Below are positions 34,968 through 44,837 of a DNA stretch of 64,000 nucleotides, piece by piece (within the stretch, counting starts at the first letter, position 1; every line of letters begins with the position of its first letter). The notes under the pieces were generated by a model. The model was not told where the DNA came from. It ran no database searches and saw only the letters and a program-made list of their open reading frames with translations. Location: contig NZ_JABFCS010000001.1 of assembly GCF_013087525.1 (NCBI RefSeq), positions 558,001 to 622,000 of the forward strand. Reading direction: 5' to 3'. Origin of the DNA: Ramlibacter montanisoli. Its GTDB lineage: Bacteria > Pseudomonadota > Gammaproteobacteria > Burkholderiales > Burkholderiaceae_C. Both the position numbers and the translations under genes were made by a program.

Positions 34968-35035
34968 CGGCGGTACTACAGCAACAAACATGCCGTGCCC
35001 GGCGGGGACAAGGGTGCGCCGCTACACTCGAGCGC

Positions 35036-36073
35036 ATGATCGTGCTGGGAATCGAATCGTCATGCGACGAAACCGGCGTCGCGCTGGTCGAATCCACCGG
35101 CACGGGCGTGCCGGTGCTGCGCGCGCACGCGCTGCACAGCCAGGTGGACATGCACCAGGCCTATGGCGGCGTGGTGCCCGAGCTGGCCAGCCGCGACCAC
35201 ATCCGGCGCGTGCTGCCGCTGGCCGAAGACGTGCTGGCGCGGGCCGGCTGCACCCTGGGCGAAGTTGACGTCGTTGCCTATACGCGCGGGCCGGGCCTGG
35301 CCGGCGCGCTGCTGGTGGGCGCGGGCGTGGCCTGCGCGCTGGGCGCGGCGCTGCGCAAGCCGGTGCTGGGCGTGCACCACCTGGAAGGCCACCTGCTGTC
35401 GCCCTTCCTCAGCAGCGATCCGCCGCAGTTCCCCTTCATCGCCCTGCTGGTGTCCGGCGGCCACACGCAGCTGATGCAGGTGGAAGGCGTGGGCGACTAC
35501 CGCATGCTGGGCGAAACCATCGACGACGCGGCCGGCGAGGCCTTCGACAAGTCGGCCAAGCTGCTCGGCCTGGGCTATCCCGGCGGGCCGGCGCTGTCGC
35601 GGCTCGCGGAGCAGGGCGATCCGGCCGCCTTCAGGCTGCCGCGGCCCCTCCTGCACAGCGGCGACCTCGATTTCTCCTTTGCCGGGCTGAAGACCGCGGT
35701 GCTGACGCAGGTGAACAAGCTGGCGGATGCGCTCCAGGCGCGCAGGGCCGACCTCGCCGCCTCCACCGAAGCCGCCATCGTCGAGGTGCTGGTGAAGAAG
35801 TCGCTGGCGGCGCTGGACCGAAGCGGGCTGCAGCGCATCGTGGTGGCCGGCGGCGTGGGCGCCAACCGCCGGCTGCGTGCGCAGCTCGACGCTGCCTGTG
35901 CGAAGCGCGGCCTGCGGGTGCACTATCCCGAGCTCTCGCTGTGCACGGACAACGGCGCCATGATCGCGCTGGCCGCCGCCATGCGGCTGCAGGCCGGCGT
36001 GCAGCAGGCGCGGGCCTCCTACGCCTTCGACGTCAAGCCGCGCTGGCCGCTGGAACAGCTGTCCGCCGGCTGA
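35036..36073 (+). CDS. tsaD: tRNA N6-threonylcarbamoyladenosine synthase subunit TsaD
   Basis: 345 residues, full length. Start '[20 protein letters not shown]'. Metal-binding HxxxH in '[16 protein letters not shown]', ASKHA nucleotide motifs '[19 protein letters not shown]' and '[20 protein letters not shown]', and a third metal ligand region '[15 protein letters not shown]'. It transfers the threonylcarbamoyl group to A37 of ANN-decoding tRNAs. It is divergent from nasR with a 68-base gap in which I see only a weak TACACT (35023-35028). Confidence 0.95.
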   Translation: MIVLGIESSCDETGVALVESTGTGVPVLRAHALHSQVDMHQAYGGVVPELASRDHIRRVLPLAEDVLARAGCTLGEVDVVAYTRGPGLAGALLVGAGVACALGAALRKPVLGVHHLEGHLLSPFLSSDPPQFPFIALLVSGGHTQLMQVEGVGDYRMLGETIDDAAGEAFDKSAKLLGLGYPGGPALSRLAEQGDPAAFRLPRPLLHSGDLDFSFAGLKTAVLTQVNKLADALQARRADLAASTEAAIVEVLVKKSLAALDRSGLQRIVVAGGVGANRRLRAQLDAACAKRGLRVHYPELSLCTDNGAMIALAAAMRLQAGVQQARASYAFDVKPRWPLEQLSAG

Positions 36074-36128
36074 GGGCGGGCGGGTTTACCGCAAGGATAG
36101 GGACAGCCACGGTGCCTAAGATGGGCCC

Positions 36129-36773
36129 ATGAGCGTCCCCGCCAGTTCCACCCCGACCTTCGACGATCCCGCCGGCACCTGGAACCGCCGTTTCTCCGAG
36201 TCCGGCTACCTGTTCGGCACCGAGCCGAACGGCTGGCTGCACGACCACGCGGACCTGTGGCAGGCCGGCCAGCGCGTGCTGTGCGTGGCCGACGGCGAAG
36301 GCCGCAACAGCGTCTTCCTCGCCCAGCGCGGGATCACGGTCGATGCCTTCGACATCTCGGAAGTGGGCGTGCGCAAGGCGCGCGACTTCGCGCGCATCAC
36401 CGGCGTGAGGGTGAACTTCGCCGTGGCCGACATCGCGCAGCTGCAGTGGCCCCATGGCCAGTACGACGGCGTGGCGGCGATCTTCTTCCAGTTTGCCGAC
36501 CCCGAGCTGCGCGCCCGCATCTTCCGGGGCTTCCAGCGCTGCCTGAAGCCGGGCGGCATCCTCGTGCTGCAAGGCTACACGCCCAAGCAGCTGGAGTACC
36601 GCACCGGCGGGCCGCCGATCGAATCGCACATGTACACGCCGGAGCTGCTGCGCGAGTCCTTCGCCGGCATGGAGATCCTGGAACTGCGCGAGTACGAGGC
36701 GGACCTGGCGGAGGGCAACGGCCACAAGGGCCGCTCGGCGCTCATCGGGCTGGTGGCGCGCAAGGCGCACTGA
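36129..36773 (+). CDS. SAM-dependent methyltransferase (TehB-like)
   Basis: 214 residues. 'WNRRFSESGYLFGTEPNGWL' near residue 20 and the SAM motif I region 'VLCVADGEGRNSVFLAQRG' fit class I methyltransferases of the TehB/thiopurine group. Also 'VDAFDISEVGVRKARDFA' and 'FQRCLKPGGILVLQGYTPKQ'. The substrate is unknown. The end overlaps the convergent LysR gene by 32 bases. Confidence 0.85.
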   Translation: MSVPASSTPTFDDPAGTWNRRFSESGYLFGTEPNGWLHDHADLWQAGQRVLCVADGEGRNSVFLAQRGITVDAFDISEVGVRKARDFARITGVRVNFAVADIAQLQWPHGQYDGVAAIFFQFADPELRARIFRGFQRCLKPGGILVLQGYTPKQLEYRTGGPPIESHMYTPELLRESFAGMEILELREYEADLAEGNGHKGRSALIGLVARKAH

Positions 36774-37665
36774 GCCGTGAGAACCACTCGGTCCAGTAGT
36801 CCAGGCAGGCCTTGATCTTGGGCAGGCGGTGGCGCGTGCCCGCGGTCACCGCGTACACGGGTACCGGCCTCGGGTCCACGAAGGCCGGTAGCACCGGCAC
36901 CAGCAGGCCCTGCGCGACCAGCACGTCGCCCACCAGCGTGGCCAGCCGGCCGATGCCCAGTCCCTGCAGCACCATGGTGGCCGTCATGTTGGTGTCGTTG
37001 GCGCGCCATTGGCCTTGCGCGGGGAAGCTGCGCTCCTCGCCGTCGACCCGGAACGGCCAGTCGTTGAGCATGGCGACGGCGCTGTTGGTGATCAGCGTGT
37101 GGCCGGCCAGTTCCTCCGGCAGGGCCGGCAGGCCGCGCGCCGCGGCATAGGACGGGGCGGCATACAGGGCGCGGCCCAGGCTGCCGATCCGGCGCGCAAC
37201 CACCGTGTCGGGCAGGTTGGTGGCGGAGCGGATGGCGATGTCGATGCGCTCGCGCGTCATGTCCACCAGCCGGTCGCCCACTTCCAGTTCCACCTGCACC
37301 CGCGGGTGCCGCGCGTGCAGCCCCGCCAGCCCGGGCACCAGCTGGTACTGCGCGACCACCGTGCTCGCGGCGATCCGCACCAGCCCGCTGGGTTCGCCCG
37401 CACGGGCGGCGAAGCTGCCTTCCAGCTCGTCCAGCGTGTCCAGCGCGCGCCGGCTGTATTCCAGGAAGGTGCGGCCTTCCTCGGTGAGCGACAGGCCGTG
37501 GGTGGAGCGGTGCATCAGGCGCGCGCCGCACGCCTTCTCCAGCCGCGCGAGCGTGCGCGACACCTGGCTGACGGGCACGTCGCGCTCGCGCGCCACGGCG
37601 GACAGCGACCCGAGTTCGGCCACCCGCGCATAGAGCGCCATCTCGTCGAACTGGAGGTTGCGCAT
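36742..37665 (-). CDS. LysR-family transcriptional regulator
   Basis: 307 residues. Winged helix-turn-helix in residues 1-62 ('ALYARVAELGSLSAVARERD', 'VSQVSRTLARLEKACGARL'), then a LysR substrate-binding domain from about 90 ('GLVRIAASTVVAQYQLVPGL'). The sequence 'DRLVDMTRERIDIAIRSATN' resembles the subgroup acting on divergent oxidoreductase or transport genes. A perfect dyad lies 32 bases upstream of its start. The likely target is the divergent small ORF or itself. Confidence 0.9.
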   Translation of the reverse strand: MRNLQFDEMALYARVAELGSLSAVARERDVPVSQVSRTLARLEKACGARLMHRSTHGLSLTEEGRTFLEYSRRALDTLDELEGSFAARAGEPSGLVRIAASTVVAQYQLVPGLAGLHARHPRVQVELEVGDRLVDMTRERIDIAIRSATNLPDTVVARRIGSLGRALYAAPSYAAARGLPALPEELAGHTLITNSAVAMLNDWPFRVDGEERSFPAQGQWRANDTNMTATMVLQGLGIGRLATLVGDVLVAQGLLVPVLPAFVDPRPVPVYAVTAGTRHRLPKIKACLDYWTEWFSRLSAPCAPPAR

Positions 37666-37696
37666 GGGCAGGCATGGTAGCCCCGCCGCCGCGGCC

Positions 37697-37711
37697 TTGC
37701 AGCGGCTGCAA
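37697..37711. promoter_or_regulatory. LysR-type operator (T-N11-A dyad)
   Basis: TTGCAGCGGCTGCAA is a perfect 7-1-7 palindrome containing the LysR box T-N11-A. It sits 32 bases upstream of the LysR gene and 77 bases before the divergent small ORF, the usual place for an autoregulatory site. Confidence 0.55.
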
Positions 37712-37787
37712 AGGCGATTTGCGGGCCGCGCCGTTTCGCGCAGCGGCCCTGCTTCCTAGAGTGCTTCATCCCACAAGGAGAGCACGC

Positions 37788-37934
37788 ATGGACTACCGCC
37801 ACACCGAGGATTTCGCACGCAGATTGGAACTGGCCGAACTGCGCGCCCGCGACCTGCGCCGCCAGGCCATCGAGGACTTCTGGACCGCCGTGGGCGCGCT
37901 GCTGCGACGCGCCTGGGCCGCAGCGCGGGGATGA
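37788..37934 (+). CDS. Small hypothetical protein (48 aa)
   Basis: 48 residues ('MDYRHTEDFARRLELAELRA' ... ending 'LLRRAWAAARG'), highly charged and helical, possibly an amphipathic C-terminal helix. AAGGAG lies 7 bases before the ATG, which supports translation. I do not recognise a function. It is divergent from the LysR gene, with the operator between them, and convergent with hsp20 (4-base gap). Confidence 0.6.
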   Translation: MDYRHTEDFARRLELAELRARDLRRQAIEDFWTAVGALLRRAWAAARG

Positions 37935-37938
37935 CCGA

Positions 37939-38316
37939 TTACTTGACTTCGATCTGGCGCGAAGTCACTACCGGCTTCTTCTTCGCCAGCGTCAGCGTCA
38001 GCACGCCGTTTTCCAGCCTGGCGGACGTCGCTTCCGCGTCGATCTCGGCGGGCAGCTCGTAGGCGGCCTGGTACTGGCGCGGTGCGTCCTTGGCGGTCTG
38101 CACGCGGACCACGGTGCCGTCGACGTCGATGGCGAGCTGCTCGCGGGTCACGCCGGGCACGTCCAGCGTCACCGTCCAGGCCTCTTCGTTCTGCTCCACC
38201 TTCACGCCGGTGGTGGCCGGGGCGAAGAAGGAATCGGCGAGGAAGCGCTCGAAGGAGCGGTCGAAGGAACGGGCCGGCACGTAGGCGCGGCTGCGATGGG
38301 CGGGTGCGAAGAACAT
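37939..38316 (-). CDS. Hsp20/alpha-crystallin family small heat shock protein
   Basis: 125 residues. The alpha-crystallin domain covers about 38-125 ('VKVEQNEEAWTVTLDVPGVT', 'YELPAEIDAEATSARLENGV', 'LTLTLAKKKPV'), with the conserved A-x-x-x-n-GvLtl pattern. The ATG at 38316 has AGGAG 8 bases upstream. It holds unfolding proteins in the cytoplasm. I see no ROSE-type thermometer in the short leader. Confidence 0.9.
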   Translation of the reverse strand: MFFAPAHRSRAYVPARSFDRSFERFLADSFFAPATTGVKVEQNEEAWTVTLDVPGVTREQLAIDVDGTVVRVQTAKDAPRQYQAAYELPAEIDAEATSARLENGVLTLTLAKKKPVVTSRQIEVK

Positions 38317-38456
38317 GGCGATGGCTCCTGTCTGGATCGGGGTGGGACGCGGCGCGATCGATGCCGCCGGGTCCCTTAAACTGCGCGGCTTTCGCATCGA
38401 TCGCCGCCTGGTCCCCATCTGCGAACCCGGGCGCGCTTTTCAAGGGAATTCCTGGC

Positions 38457-39725
38457 ATGAAAAATCTTCGGCGCGCGGTCTTGAAATCGCTGGCCGCGGC
38501 GGCATTTCTCCCCGCCTTCGGCCTCCGCGCCCAGGGCACTGCGCCCGTCAAGCTGGCGATGATCGAGGGCCTGTCCGGCGGCAACGCCAACGGCGGCGAG
38601 GCGGTGTTCCGCAACCTGGCGTGGGCGGTGGAGCGCGTCAACCAGCGCGGCGGCGTGCGCACGCGCGAAGGCCGGCGGCCGCTGCAGCTGGATCGCTACG
38701 ACAGCAAGGGGCAGATCGAGGAGGCGCTGTCGGCGCTGCGCTCGGCCATCGATGACGGCGCCCGCGTGATCCTGCAGGGCAATTCCTCCGCCGTGGCGGC
38801 GGCGCTGATCGAGGCGATCAACCGCCACAACGAGCGCGAGCCCGCGCAGCGCGTGGTCTTCCTCAATTACTCCGCGGTCGACCCCATCCTCACCAACGAG
38901 AAGTGCAGCTTCTGGCACTTCCGCTTCGACGCGCACGCCGACATGCGCATGGCGGCGCTGATGTCGGTGCTGCGCGAGGACCGGGCCCTGAAGTCGGTGT
39001 ACCTGGTCAACCCCGACTACAGCTTCGGCCAGGCGGTGCAGCGCGAGGCGCGCCGGCAGCTCGCCGCGCAGCGGCCGGACATGCAGGTGGTGGGCGAGGA
39101 ACTGCACCCGCTGCTGCGCATCAAGGACTTCGCGCCCTATGCCACCAAGATCAAGGCGAGCGGCGCCGACGCCGTGATCACCGGCAACTTCAGCAACGAC
39201 CTCACGCTGCTGGTGAAGGCCGCGCGCGAAATCGGCTTCGAAGGGCGTTTCTTCACCTTCTACGGCAACGCACTGGGCGCGCCGGCGGCCATCGGCGAGG
39301 CGGGCATCGGCAAGGTGGTGGCCGTGGCCGACTGGCTGCCCAACCTGCCCACGCGCGAGAGCGAGGCCTTCTACCAGTCCTTCCGCCAGCGCTTCCCGCG
39401 GCCCGCGGACGACTACGTGCACATGCGCATGCAGATGATGGTCGAGGCGCTGGCGCAGGCTATCGAGCGGGCGGGCAGCGCCGAAGCCGTGCCGCTGGCG
39501 CTGGCGCTGGAGCAGGCGAGCGTGACGTTTGCCGGCCAGTCGGGACGCATGCGCGCGGCCGACCACCAGTTCCAGCAGCCGCTGGTGGTGGGACTGATGG
39601 ATCGGCAGGGCACGCCGGGCGTGAAGTTCGACGTGGAAGGCTCGGGCTACGGCTTCCGCACGGTGCGCGTGATCGCGCCGGCGCAGGCGGAAATGCCCCA
39701 CGCCTGCAGGATGATGCGTCCCTGA
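38457..39725 (+). CDS. ABC transporter substrate-binding protein (Leu/Ile/Val-receptor family)
   Basis: 422 residues. Signal peptide 'MKNLRRAVLKSLAAAAFLPA', then Peripla_BP_6 features: 'VKLAMIEGLSGGNANGGEAV', 'WAVERVNQRGGVRTREGRRP', 'HFRFDAHADMRMAALMSVLR' and 'GADAVITGNFSNDLTLLVKA'. AAGGGA precedes the ATG. No permease or ATPase is adjacent, so it is an orphan receptor here. Ligand unknown; amino acids, amides and aromatic acids are all known for this family. Confidence 0.88.
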   Translation: MKNLRRAVLKSLAAAAFLPAFGLRAQGTAPVKLAMIEGLSGGNANGGEAVFRNLAWAVERVNQRGGVRTREGRRPLQLDRYDSKGQIEEALSALRSAIDDGARVILQGNSSAVAAALIEAINRHNEREPAQRVVFLNYSAVDPILTNEKCSFWHFRFDAHADMRMAALMSVLREDRALKSVYLVNPDYSFGQAVQREARRQLAAQRPDMQVVGEELHPLLRIKDFAPYATKIKASGADAVITGNFSNDLTLLVKAAREIGFEGRFFTFYGNALGAPAAIGEAGIGKVVAVADWLPNLPTRESEAFYQSFRQRFPRPADDYVHMRMQMMVEALAQAIERAGSAEAVPLALALEQASVTFAGQSGRMRAADHQFQQPLVVGLMDRQGTPGVKFDVEGSGYGFRTVRVIAPAQAEMPHACRMMRP

Positions 39726-39742
39726 CGGATACTGCGCAGTCC

Positions 39743-40899
39743 ATGAGAAAGACCGTCCTCGACCTCGAAGAATCCAAGATCCGTGAAGTGGCCAACGCCG
39801 GCATGGGGCGCAGCGACGTGCTGGCCTTCTGGTTCGGCGAAAGCGACGAGGTCACGCCCGAGTTCATCCGCGAGGCGGCGATCGCCTCGCTGCGCGCCGG
39901 CGAGACCTTCTACGCGCACAACCTGGGCCTGCCGGAACTGCGCGAGGCGATCTCGGCCTATGCCTCCGGGCTGCACGGCCAGGTGGGCGCCGAACGCATC
40001 GCCGTCACTTCCGGCGGCGTCAACGCGCTGATGCTGGCCTGCCAGGCGGTGGTGGACGCGGGCGACGAGGTGGTGGCGGTCACGCCGGTGTGGCCCAACC
40101 TCACGGCGCAGGCGCAGATCATGGGCGCGAAGCTGAAGCGCGTGTCGCTCACGCCGCGCGGCGGGGCCTGGACGCTGGACCTGCAGAAAAGCTGCTGGAC
40201 GCGATCACGCCGGCCACCCGCCTGCTGATCGTGAACGCGCCCAACAACCCGACCGGCTGGACCCTGTCGCGGGAAGAGCAGCAGGCGATCCTGGAGCACT
40301 GCCGCCGGACCGGCACCTGGATCCTGGCCGACGAGGTGTACGAGCGGCTCTACTACGAGCCCACGGCCAACGGCTGCGCGCCCAGCTTCCTGGACGTCGC
40401 GCAGGCGGACGACCGGCTGATCGTCGTCCACAGTTTCTCCAAGAGCTTCCTCATGACGGGCTGGCGCCTGGGCTGGCTGGTGATGCCACCCGCGATGACG
40501 CACCACATGGGCAAGCTGATCGAGTTCAACACCTCCTGCGCCAGCGTGTTCACCCAGCGCGCGGCGATCGAGGCGATCCGCCGCACCGGCGAGGTGACGC
40601 CGCGCGTCGTCGCCCACCTGCAGACCTGCCGCGACACGCTGGTGCCGCTGCTGCAGGCGCTGCCACGGGTGGAGCTGGCGCCGGCCAAGGGCGGCATGTA
40701 CGCCTTCTTCAAGCTCGACGGTTTCGACGATTCGCTTGGGCTGGCCAAGCGCCTGGTGGCGGAGGCGGGCATCGGCCTGGCGCCGGGCAATGCCTTCGCG
40801 CCGGAGGCCCAGGGCTGGCTTCGGTGGTGCTTTGCGTCGAAGGACGTTGCGCGGCTGAGGCAGGGCGTGGACCGGCTTGCCACCTGGCTCGCCCGCTGA
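39743..40899 (+). CDS. Class I/II PLP-dependent aminotransferase (frameshifted)
   Basis: About 385 residues. It starts 'MRKTVLDLEESKIREVANAG'. Fold-type I signatures are 'NAPNNPTGWTLSREEQQAIL' and the PLP lysine region 'HSFSKSFLMTGWRLGWLVMP'. The frame breaks near 40184-40190 ('LDLQ|EKLLDAITPATRLLIV'); one missing base in front of the A-run explains it. Specificity is not readable from sequence alone. It follows the binding-protein gene by 17 bases and may be co-transcribed. Confidence 0.85.
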
Positions 40900-40926
40900 C
40901 CGAATACCCCTGCCTGGCCCGTCGGC

Positions 40927-40932
40927 TATAAT
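40927..40932 (+). promoter_or_regulatory. Sigma-70 -10 box upstream of rpsO
   Basis: A perfect TATAAT at 40927-40932, about 82 bases before the rpsO ATG; no good -35 is seen at 17 bases. Such a box is rare by chance in this GC-rich DNA and lies in the only gap before a highly expressed gene. Confidence 0.6.
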
Positions 40933-41013
40933 CCCCCGGTTCTGCATCCGCAGAGCGCACGTAGGGCCGCAGTCCCGCAGCCCTTCGCAAGTCAACAATT
41001 TTCAAGGACGAAC

Positions 41014-41277
41014 ATGACCGCCATCAACAAGGCAGAGGTCGTTTCCGCGCATGCGCGCGGCACCAACGACACCGGCAGCCCCGAAGTGCAAGTCGCGCTG
41101 CTGACCGCCCGCATCAACGAACTCACCCCGCACTTCAAGACGCACGCCAAGGACCACCACGGTCGCCGCGGCCTGCTGCGCATGGTGAACCGCCGCAAGA
41201 GCCTGCTCGCCTACCTGAAGGACAAGGACGCCGAGCGTTACACGGCCCTGATCAACAAGCTGGGCCTGCGCAAGTAA
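41014..41277 (+). CDS. rpsO: 30S ribosomal protein S15
   Basis: 87 residues, close to the usual 88-89. Signatures '[20 protein letters not shown]', '[19 protein letters not shown]' and '[17 protein letters not shown]' are diagnostic. AAGGACG precedes the ATG. S15 binds 16S rRNA helices 20-22 early in assembly. It is followed by a strong terminator and then pnp, the classical rpsO-pnp order. Confidence 0.98.
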   Translation: MTAINKAEVVSAHARGTNDTGSPEVQVALLTARINELTPHFKTHAKDHHGRRGLLRMVNRRKSLLAYLKDKDAERYTALINKLGLRK

Positions 41278-41295
41278 TTACGCGGCCCGCACACG

Positions 41296-41334
41296 ACGCC
41301 TGAGCCAGTTTCCACGACTGCTCAGGCGTTTTTT
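41296..41334 (+). terminator. Intrinsic terminator after rpsO
   Basis: A 10-bp perfect stem ACGCCTGAGC / GCTCAGGCGT with a 14-base loop, followed by TTTTTT (41329-41334). It lies 18 bases after the rpsO stop. It should end most rpsO transcripts, with partial read-through to pnp. Confidence 0.92.
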
Positions 41335-41368
41335 ACTTCGGAGCGACAGGACCGGATACGCGCTGTGT

Positions 41369-41408
41369 CATTCCTGGGGGCTCGGGCCTTCCGAACCCCG
41401 CAGGAATG
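41369..41408 (+). promoter_or_regulatory. Long hairpin in the pnp leader
   Basis: CATTCCTG (41369-41376) pairs with CAGGAATG (41401-41408); inside, GGGG and TCGG pair with CCGA and CCCC. This near-continuous stem of ~16 bp lies 54 bases before the pnp ATG. In E. coli a leader hairpin cut by RNase III lets PNPase repress its own mRNA; a similar role here is inference. Confidence 0.6.
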
Positions 41409-41461
41409 GCATCGTGTTCGGCCCCAGGCTCCGGCCAACCAGAGAAGAAAGAGGACACGCC

Positions 41462-43817
41462 ATGAGCATCTTCAACAAGGTCACCAAGTCGTTCCAGTGG
41501 GGCAACCACACCGTCACCCTGGAGACCGGCGAAATCGCCCGCCAGGCCGGCGGCGCCGTGCTGGTGGACATCGAGGGCACCGTCGTGCTCGCCACCGTGG
41601 TGGGCTCCAAGACCGCCAAGCCGGGCCAGGACTTCTTCCCCTGACCGTCGACTACATCGAGAAGACCTACGCCGCCGGCAAGATCCCCGGCTCCTTCTTC
41701 AAGCGCGAAGCCAAGCCCTCCGAGCACGAGACGCTGACCTCCCGCCTGATCGACCGCCCGATCCGCCCGCTGTTCCCCGAAGGCTTCTACAACGAAGTGC
41801 ACGTGGTGATCCACACCGTGTCGCTGAACCCCGAGGTCGACGCCGACATTGCCGCCATGATCGGCGTGTCCGCCGCGCTGTCGATCTCCGGCATCCCCTT
41901 CAACGGCCCGATCGGCGCCGCCCGCGTGGGCTACGTCAACGGCGAGTACGTGCTGAACCCCGGCCCGACCGCCCGCAAGATGTCCGACCTGGACCTCGTG
42001 GTCGCCGGCACCGAATCCGCCGTGCTGATGGTGGAGTCCGAGGCGCAGCAGCTGTCCGAGGAAGTGATGCTGGGTGCCGTGGTGTTCGGCCACGAGCAGG
42101 GCAACATCGCCATCAACGCCATCCACGAACTGGTGCGTGAAGCCGGCAAGCCGGTGTGGGACTGGAAGCCGGCCGCCAAGGACGAATCCTTCGAGGCCAG
42201 GGTCCGCGAGCTGGCCGAGGAGAAGATCCGCGCCGCCTACCAGATCCGCAGCAAGCAGGCCCGCACCCAGGCCCTGCGCGAAGCCGGTTCCTCCGTGCAG
42301 GCCGCGCTGAAGGAACAGGGCGTGGACTTCGACCCGATCAAGGTCGAGAACCTGGTGTTCGAGATCGAGGCGCGCGTCGTGCGCAGCCAGATCCTGTCCG
42401 GCGAGCCGCGCATCGACGGCCGCGACACCCGCACCGTGCGCCCGATCGAGATCCGCACCGGCGTGCTGCCGCGCACCCACGGCTCCGCGCTGTTCACGCG
42501 CGGCGAGACCCAGGCGCTGGTGATCTCCACCCTGGGCACCGAGCAGGACGCGCAGCGCATCGACGCGCTGGCCGGCGAGTACCAGGACCGCTTCCTGTTC
42601 CACTACAACATGCCCCCTTCGCCACCGGCGAAACGGGCCGCATGGGCTCCACCAAGCGCCGCGAAGTGGGCCACGGCCGCCTGGCCAAGCGCGCGCTGAT
42701 CCCGCTGCTGCCCACGAAGGAAGAGTTCCCCTACGTGATGCGCGTGGTCTCCGAGATCACCGAGTCCAACGGCTCCTCCTCGATGGCCTCCGTCTGCGGC
42801 GGCTGCCTGGCGCTGATGGACGCGGGCGTGCCGATGAAGGCCCACGTGGCCGGCATCGCCATGGGCCTGATCAAGGACGGCAACCGCTTCGCCGTGCTGA
42901 CCGACATCCTGGGCGACGAGGACCACCTCGGCGACATGGACTTCAAGGTGGCCGGCACGGTCAACGGCGTGACCGCCCTGATGGACATCAAGATCCAGGG
43001 CATCACCAAGGAAATCATGCAGGTCGCGCTGGCGCAGGCCAAGGAAGCGCGCATGCACATCCTGGGCAAGATGCAGGAAGCGCTGGGCCAGGCCAAGACC
43101 GAGGTGAGCGACTTCGCGCCGCGCCTGTACACCATGAAGATCAACCCCGAGAAGATCCGCGACGTGATCGGCAAGGGCGGCGCGGTGATCCGCGCGCTGA
43201 CCGAGGAGACCGGTACGCAGATCGACATCGCGGAAGACGGCACCATCACCATCGCTTCCACCGACTCCGGCAAGGCCGACGAGGCGAAGAAGCGCATCGA
43301 GCAGATCACCGCGGAAGTGGAAGTGGGCAAGGTCTACGAAGGCCCGATCACCAAGATCCTGGACTTCGGCGCCCTGGTCAACCTGCTGCCCGGCAAGGAC
43401 GGCCTGCTGCACATCAGCCAGATCGCCCACGAGCGCGTCGAGAAGGTCACCGACTACCTGTCCGAAGGCCAGGTGGTCAAGGTCAAGGTGCTGGAGACCG
43501 ACGACAAGGGCCGCGTGAAGCTGTCCATGAAGGCGTTGCTGGACCGCCCGGAAGGCATGCCCGAGCGCGAGCCGCGCGGCGACCGTCCCCCGCGGGAAGA
43601 CCGTGGCGGCTACCGTGGCGACAGCCGCGGCGATCGCGGTGACCGTGGTGGTGACCGCGGCGACCGTGGCGGTGACCGCGGTGACCGTGGCGGCGATCGC
43701 GGCGACCGTGCCCCGCGCGAGCAGCGCGAGCCGGCGCCCGTCGTGCAGGACAACGGCAACTTCGGCGGCAGCCAGGGTGGCCAGGGCGGCATGGGCGGCA
43801 ACGACCCGCAGTCCTGA
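41462..43817 (+). CDS. pnp: Polyribonucleotide nucleotidyltransferase (two apparent frameshifts)
   Basis: About 785 residues repaired. Two RNase PH domains ('[20 protein letters not shown]', '[20 protein letters not shown]', '[20 protein letters not shown]'), a KH domain ('[20 protein letters not shown]') and an S1 domain ('[20 protein letters not shown]'), then a tail of RGD/GGD repeats (about 705-755). Frames break at 41638-41641 ('[20 protein letters not shown]') and in the C-run 42613-42617 ('[20 protein letters not shown]'). It degrades RNA 3'-5' by phosphorolysis. The gene is near-essential in growth, which argues that the breaks are artefacts. Confidence 0.95.
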
Positions 43818-43840
43818 TTGCGGCGCGAGGAAGTGCCGGC

Positions 43841-44830
43841 ATGAAGGCCATCGAGATCACGCAATACGGCGCGCCGGAAGTCCTGCGCGCCGGTGAACGC
43901 CCCGACCCGGTCGCGGGCGCGGGCGAGGTGCTGATCCGCGTCACGGCGAGCGGCGTGAACCGTCCCGACGTGCTGCAGCGCACGGGCAACTACCCCGTGC
44001 CGCCCGGCGCGTCGGACATCCCCGGCCTGGAAGTGGCGGGCACCATCGTCGGCGGCGACGCCCAGGCGATGGCGGCCGCCGGCTTCAAGGCCGGAGACCG
44101 CGTCTGCGCGCTGGTGGCCGGCGGCGGCTATGCGCAACTGTGCGTCGCGCCGGTCGGCCAGTGCCTGCCGGTGCCCAGGGGCCTCACCGACATCGAAGCG
44201 GCTTCGCTGCCGGAAACCTTCTTCACGGTGTGGAGCAACGTGTTCGACCGCGGCCGCCTGCAGCCGGGCGAAAGCTTCATGGTGCAGGGCGGCACCAGCG
44301 GCATCGGCGTGACGGCGATCCAGGTCGCCAAGGCCATGGGCGCGGGCAAGGTGATCGCCACCGCCGGTTCCGACGACAAGTGCAAGGCCTGCATCGAGCT
44401 CGGTGCCGACCATGCCATCAACTACAAGACGCAGGACTTCTCCGAAGAGGCGAAGAAGCTCACCGACGGCAAGGGCGTGGACGTGGTCCTCGACATGGTC
44501 GCCGGCGGCTACATCGACCGCGAAGTGAAGTGCGTCGCCGAGGACGGCCGCATCGTGATCATCGCGGTGCAGGGCGGCACCAAGAGCGAATTCAATGCCG
44601 GCCTGGTGCTGCGCCGTCGCATCACGATCACGGGTTCCACGCTGCGTCCGCGCCCGGTGGCCTTCAAGGCCGCCATCGCACAGGCGCTGCGCAAGAACGT
44701 GTGGCCGCTGATCGAAAGCAAGGCGATCCAGCCGGTCATCCACAGCACCTTCCCTGTAGCCGACGCCGCGAAGGCCCACGCGCTCATGGAGTCCAACCAG
44801 CACGTCGGCAAGATCGTGCTGACCTGGTGA
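43841..44830 (+). CDS. NAD(P)H:quinone oxidoreductase, zeta-crystallin type
   Basis: 329 residues of the medium-chain dehydrogenase family without zinc ligands. '[20 protein letters not shown]' and '[20 protein letters not shown]' are in the GroES-like domain; nucleotide motif '[20 protein letters not shown]' is near residue 147. It resembles the PIG3/QorB group. It lies between pnp and tpiA in the same direction, with an 8-base-scale gap to tpiA. Confidence 0.9.
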   Translation: MKAIEITQYGAPEVLRAGERPDPVAGAGEVLIRVTASGVNRPDVLQRTGNYPVPPGASDIPGLEVAGTIVGGDAQAMAAAGFKAGDRVCALVAGGGYAQLCVAPVGQCLPVPRGLTDIEAASLPETFFTVWSNVFDRGRLQPGESFMVQGGTSGIGVTAIQVAKAMGAGKVIATAGSDDKCKACIELGADHAINYKTQDFSEEAKKLTDGKGVDVVLDMVAGGYIDREVKCVAEDGRIVIIAVQGGTKSEFNAGLVLRRRITITGSTLRPRPVAFKAAIAQALRKNVWPLIESKAIQPVIHSTFPVADAAKAHALMESNQHVGKIVLTW

Positions 44831-44837
44831 AAAGCGA

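Noticed and set aside
35023..35028. TACACT as a -10 box for tsaD
   Set aside because: No -35 at a suitable distance, and it would place the start almost on the ATG. Too weak to list as a promoter.
43608..43715. Tandem DNA repeat as a mobile or regulatory element
   Set aside because: The repeats keep the pnp frame and code for the RGD/GGD tail, so protein-level selection explains them.
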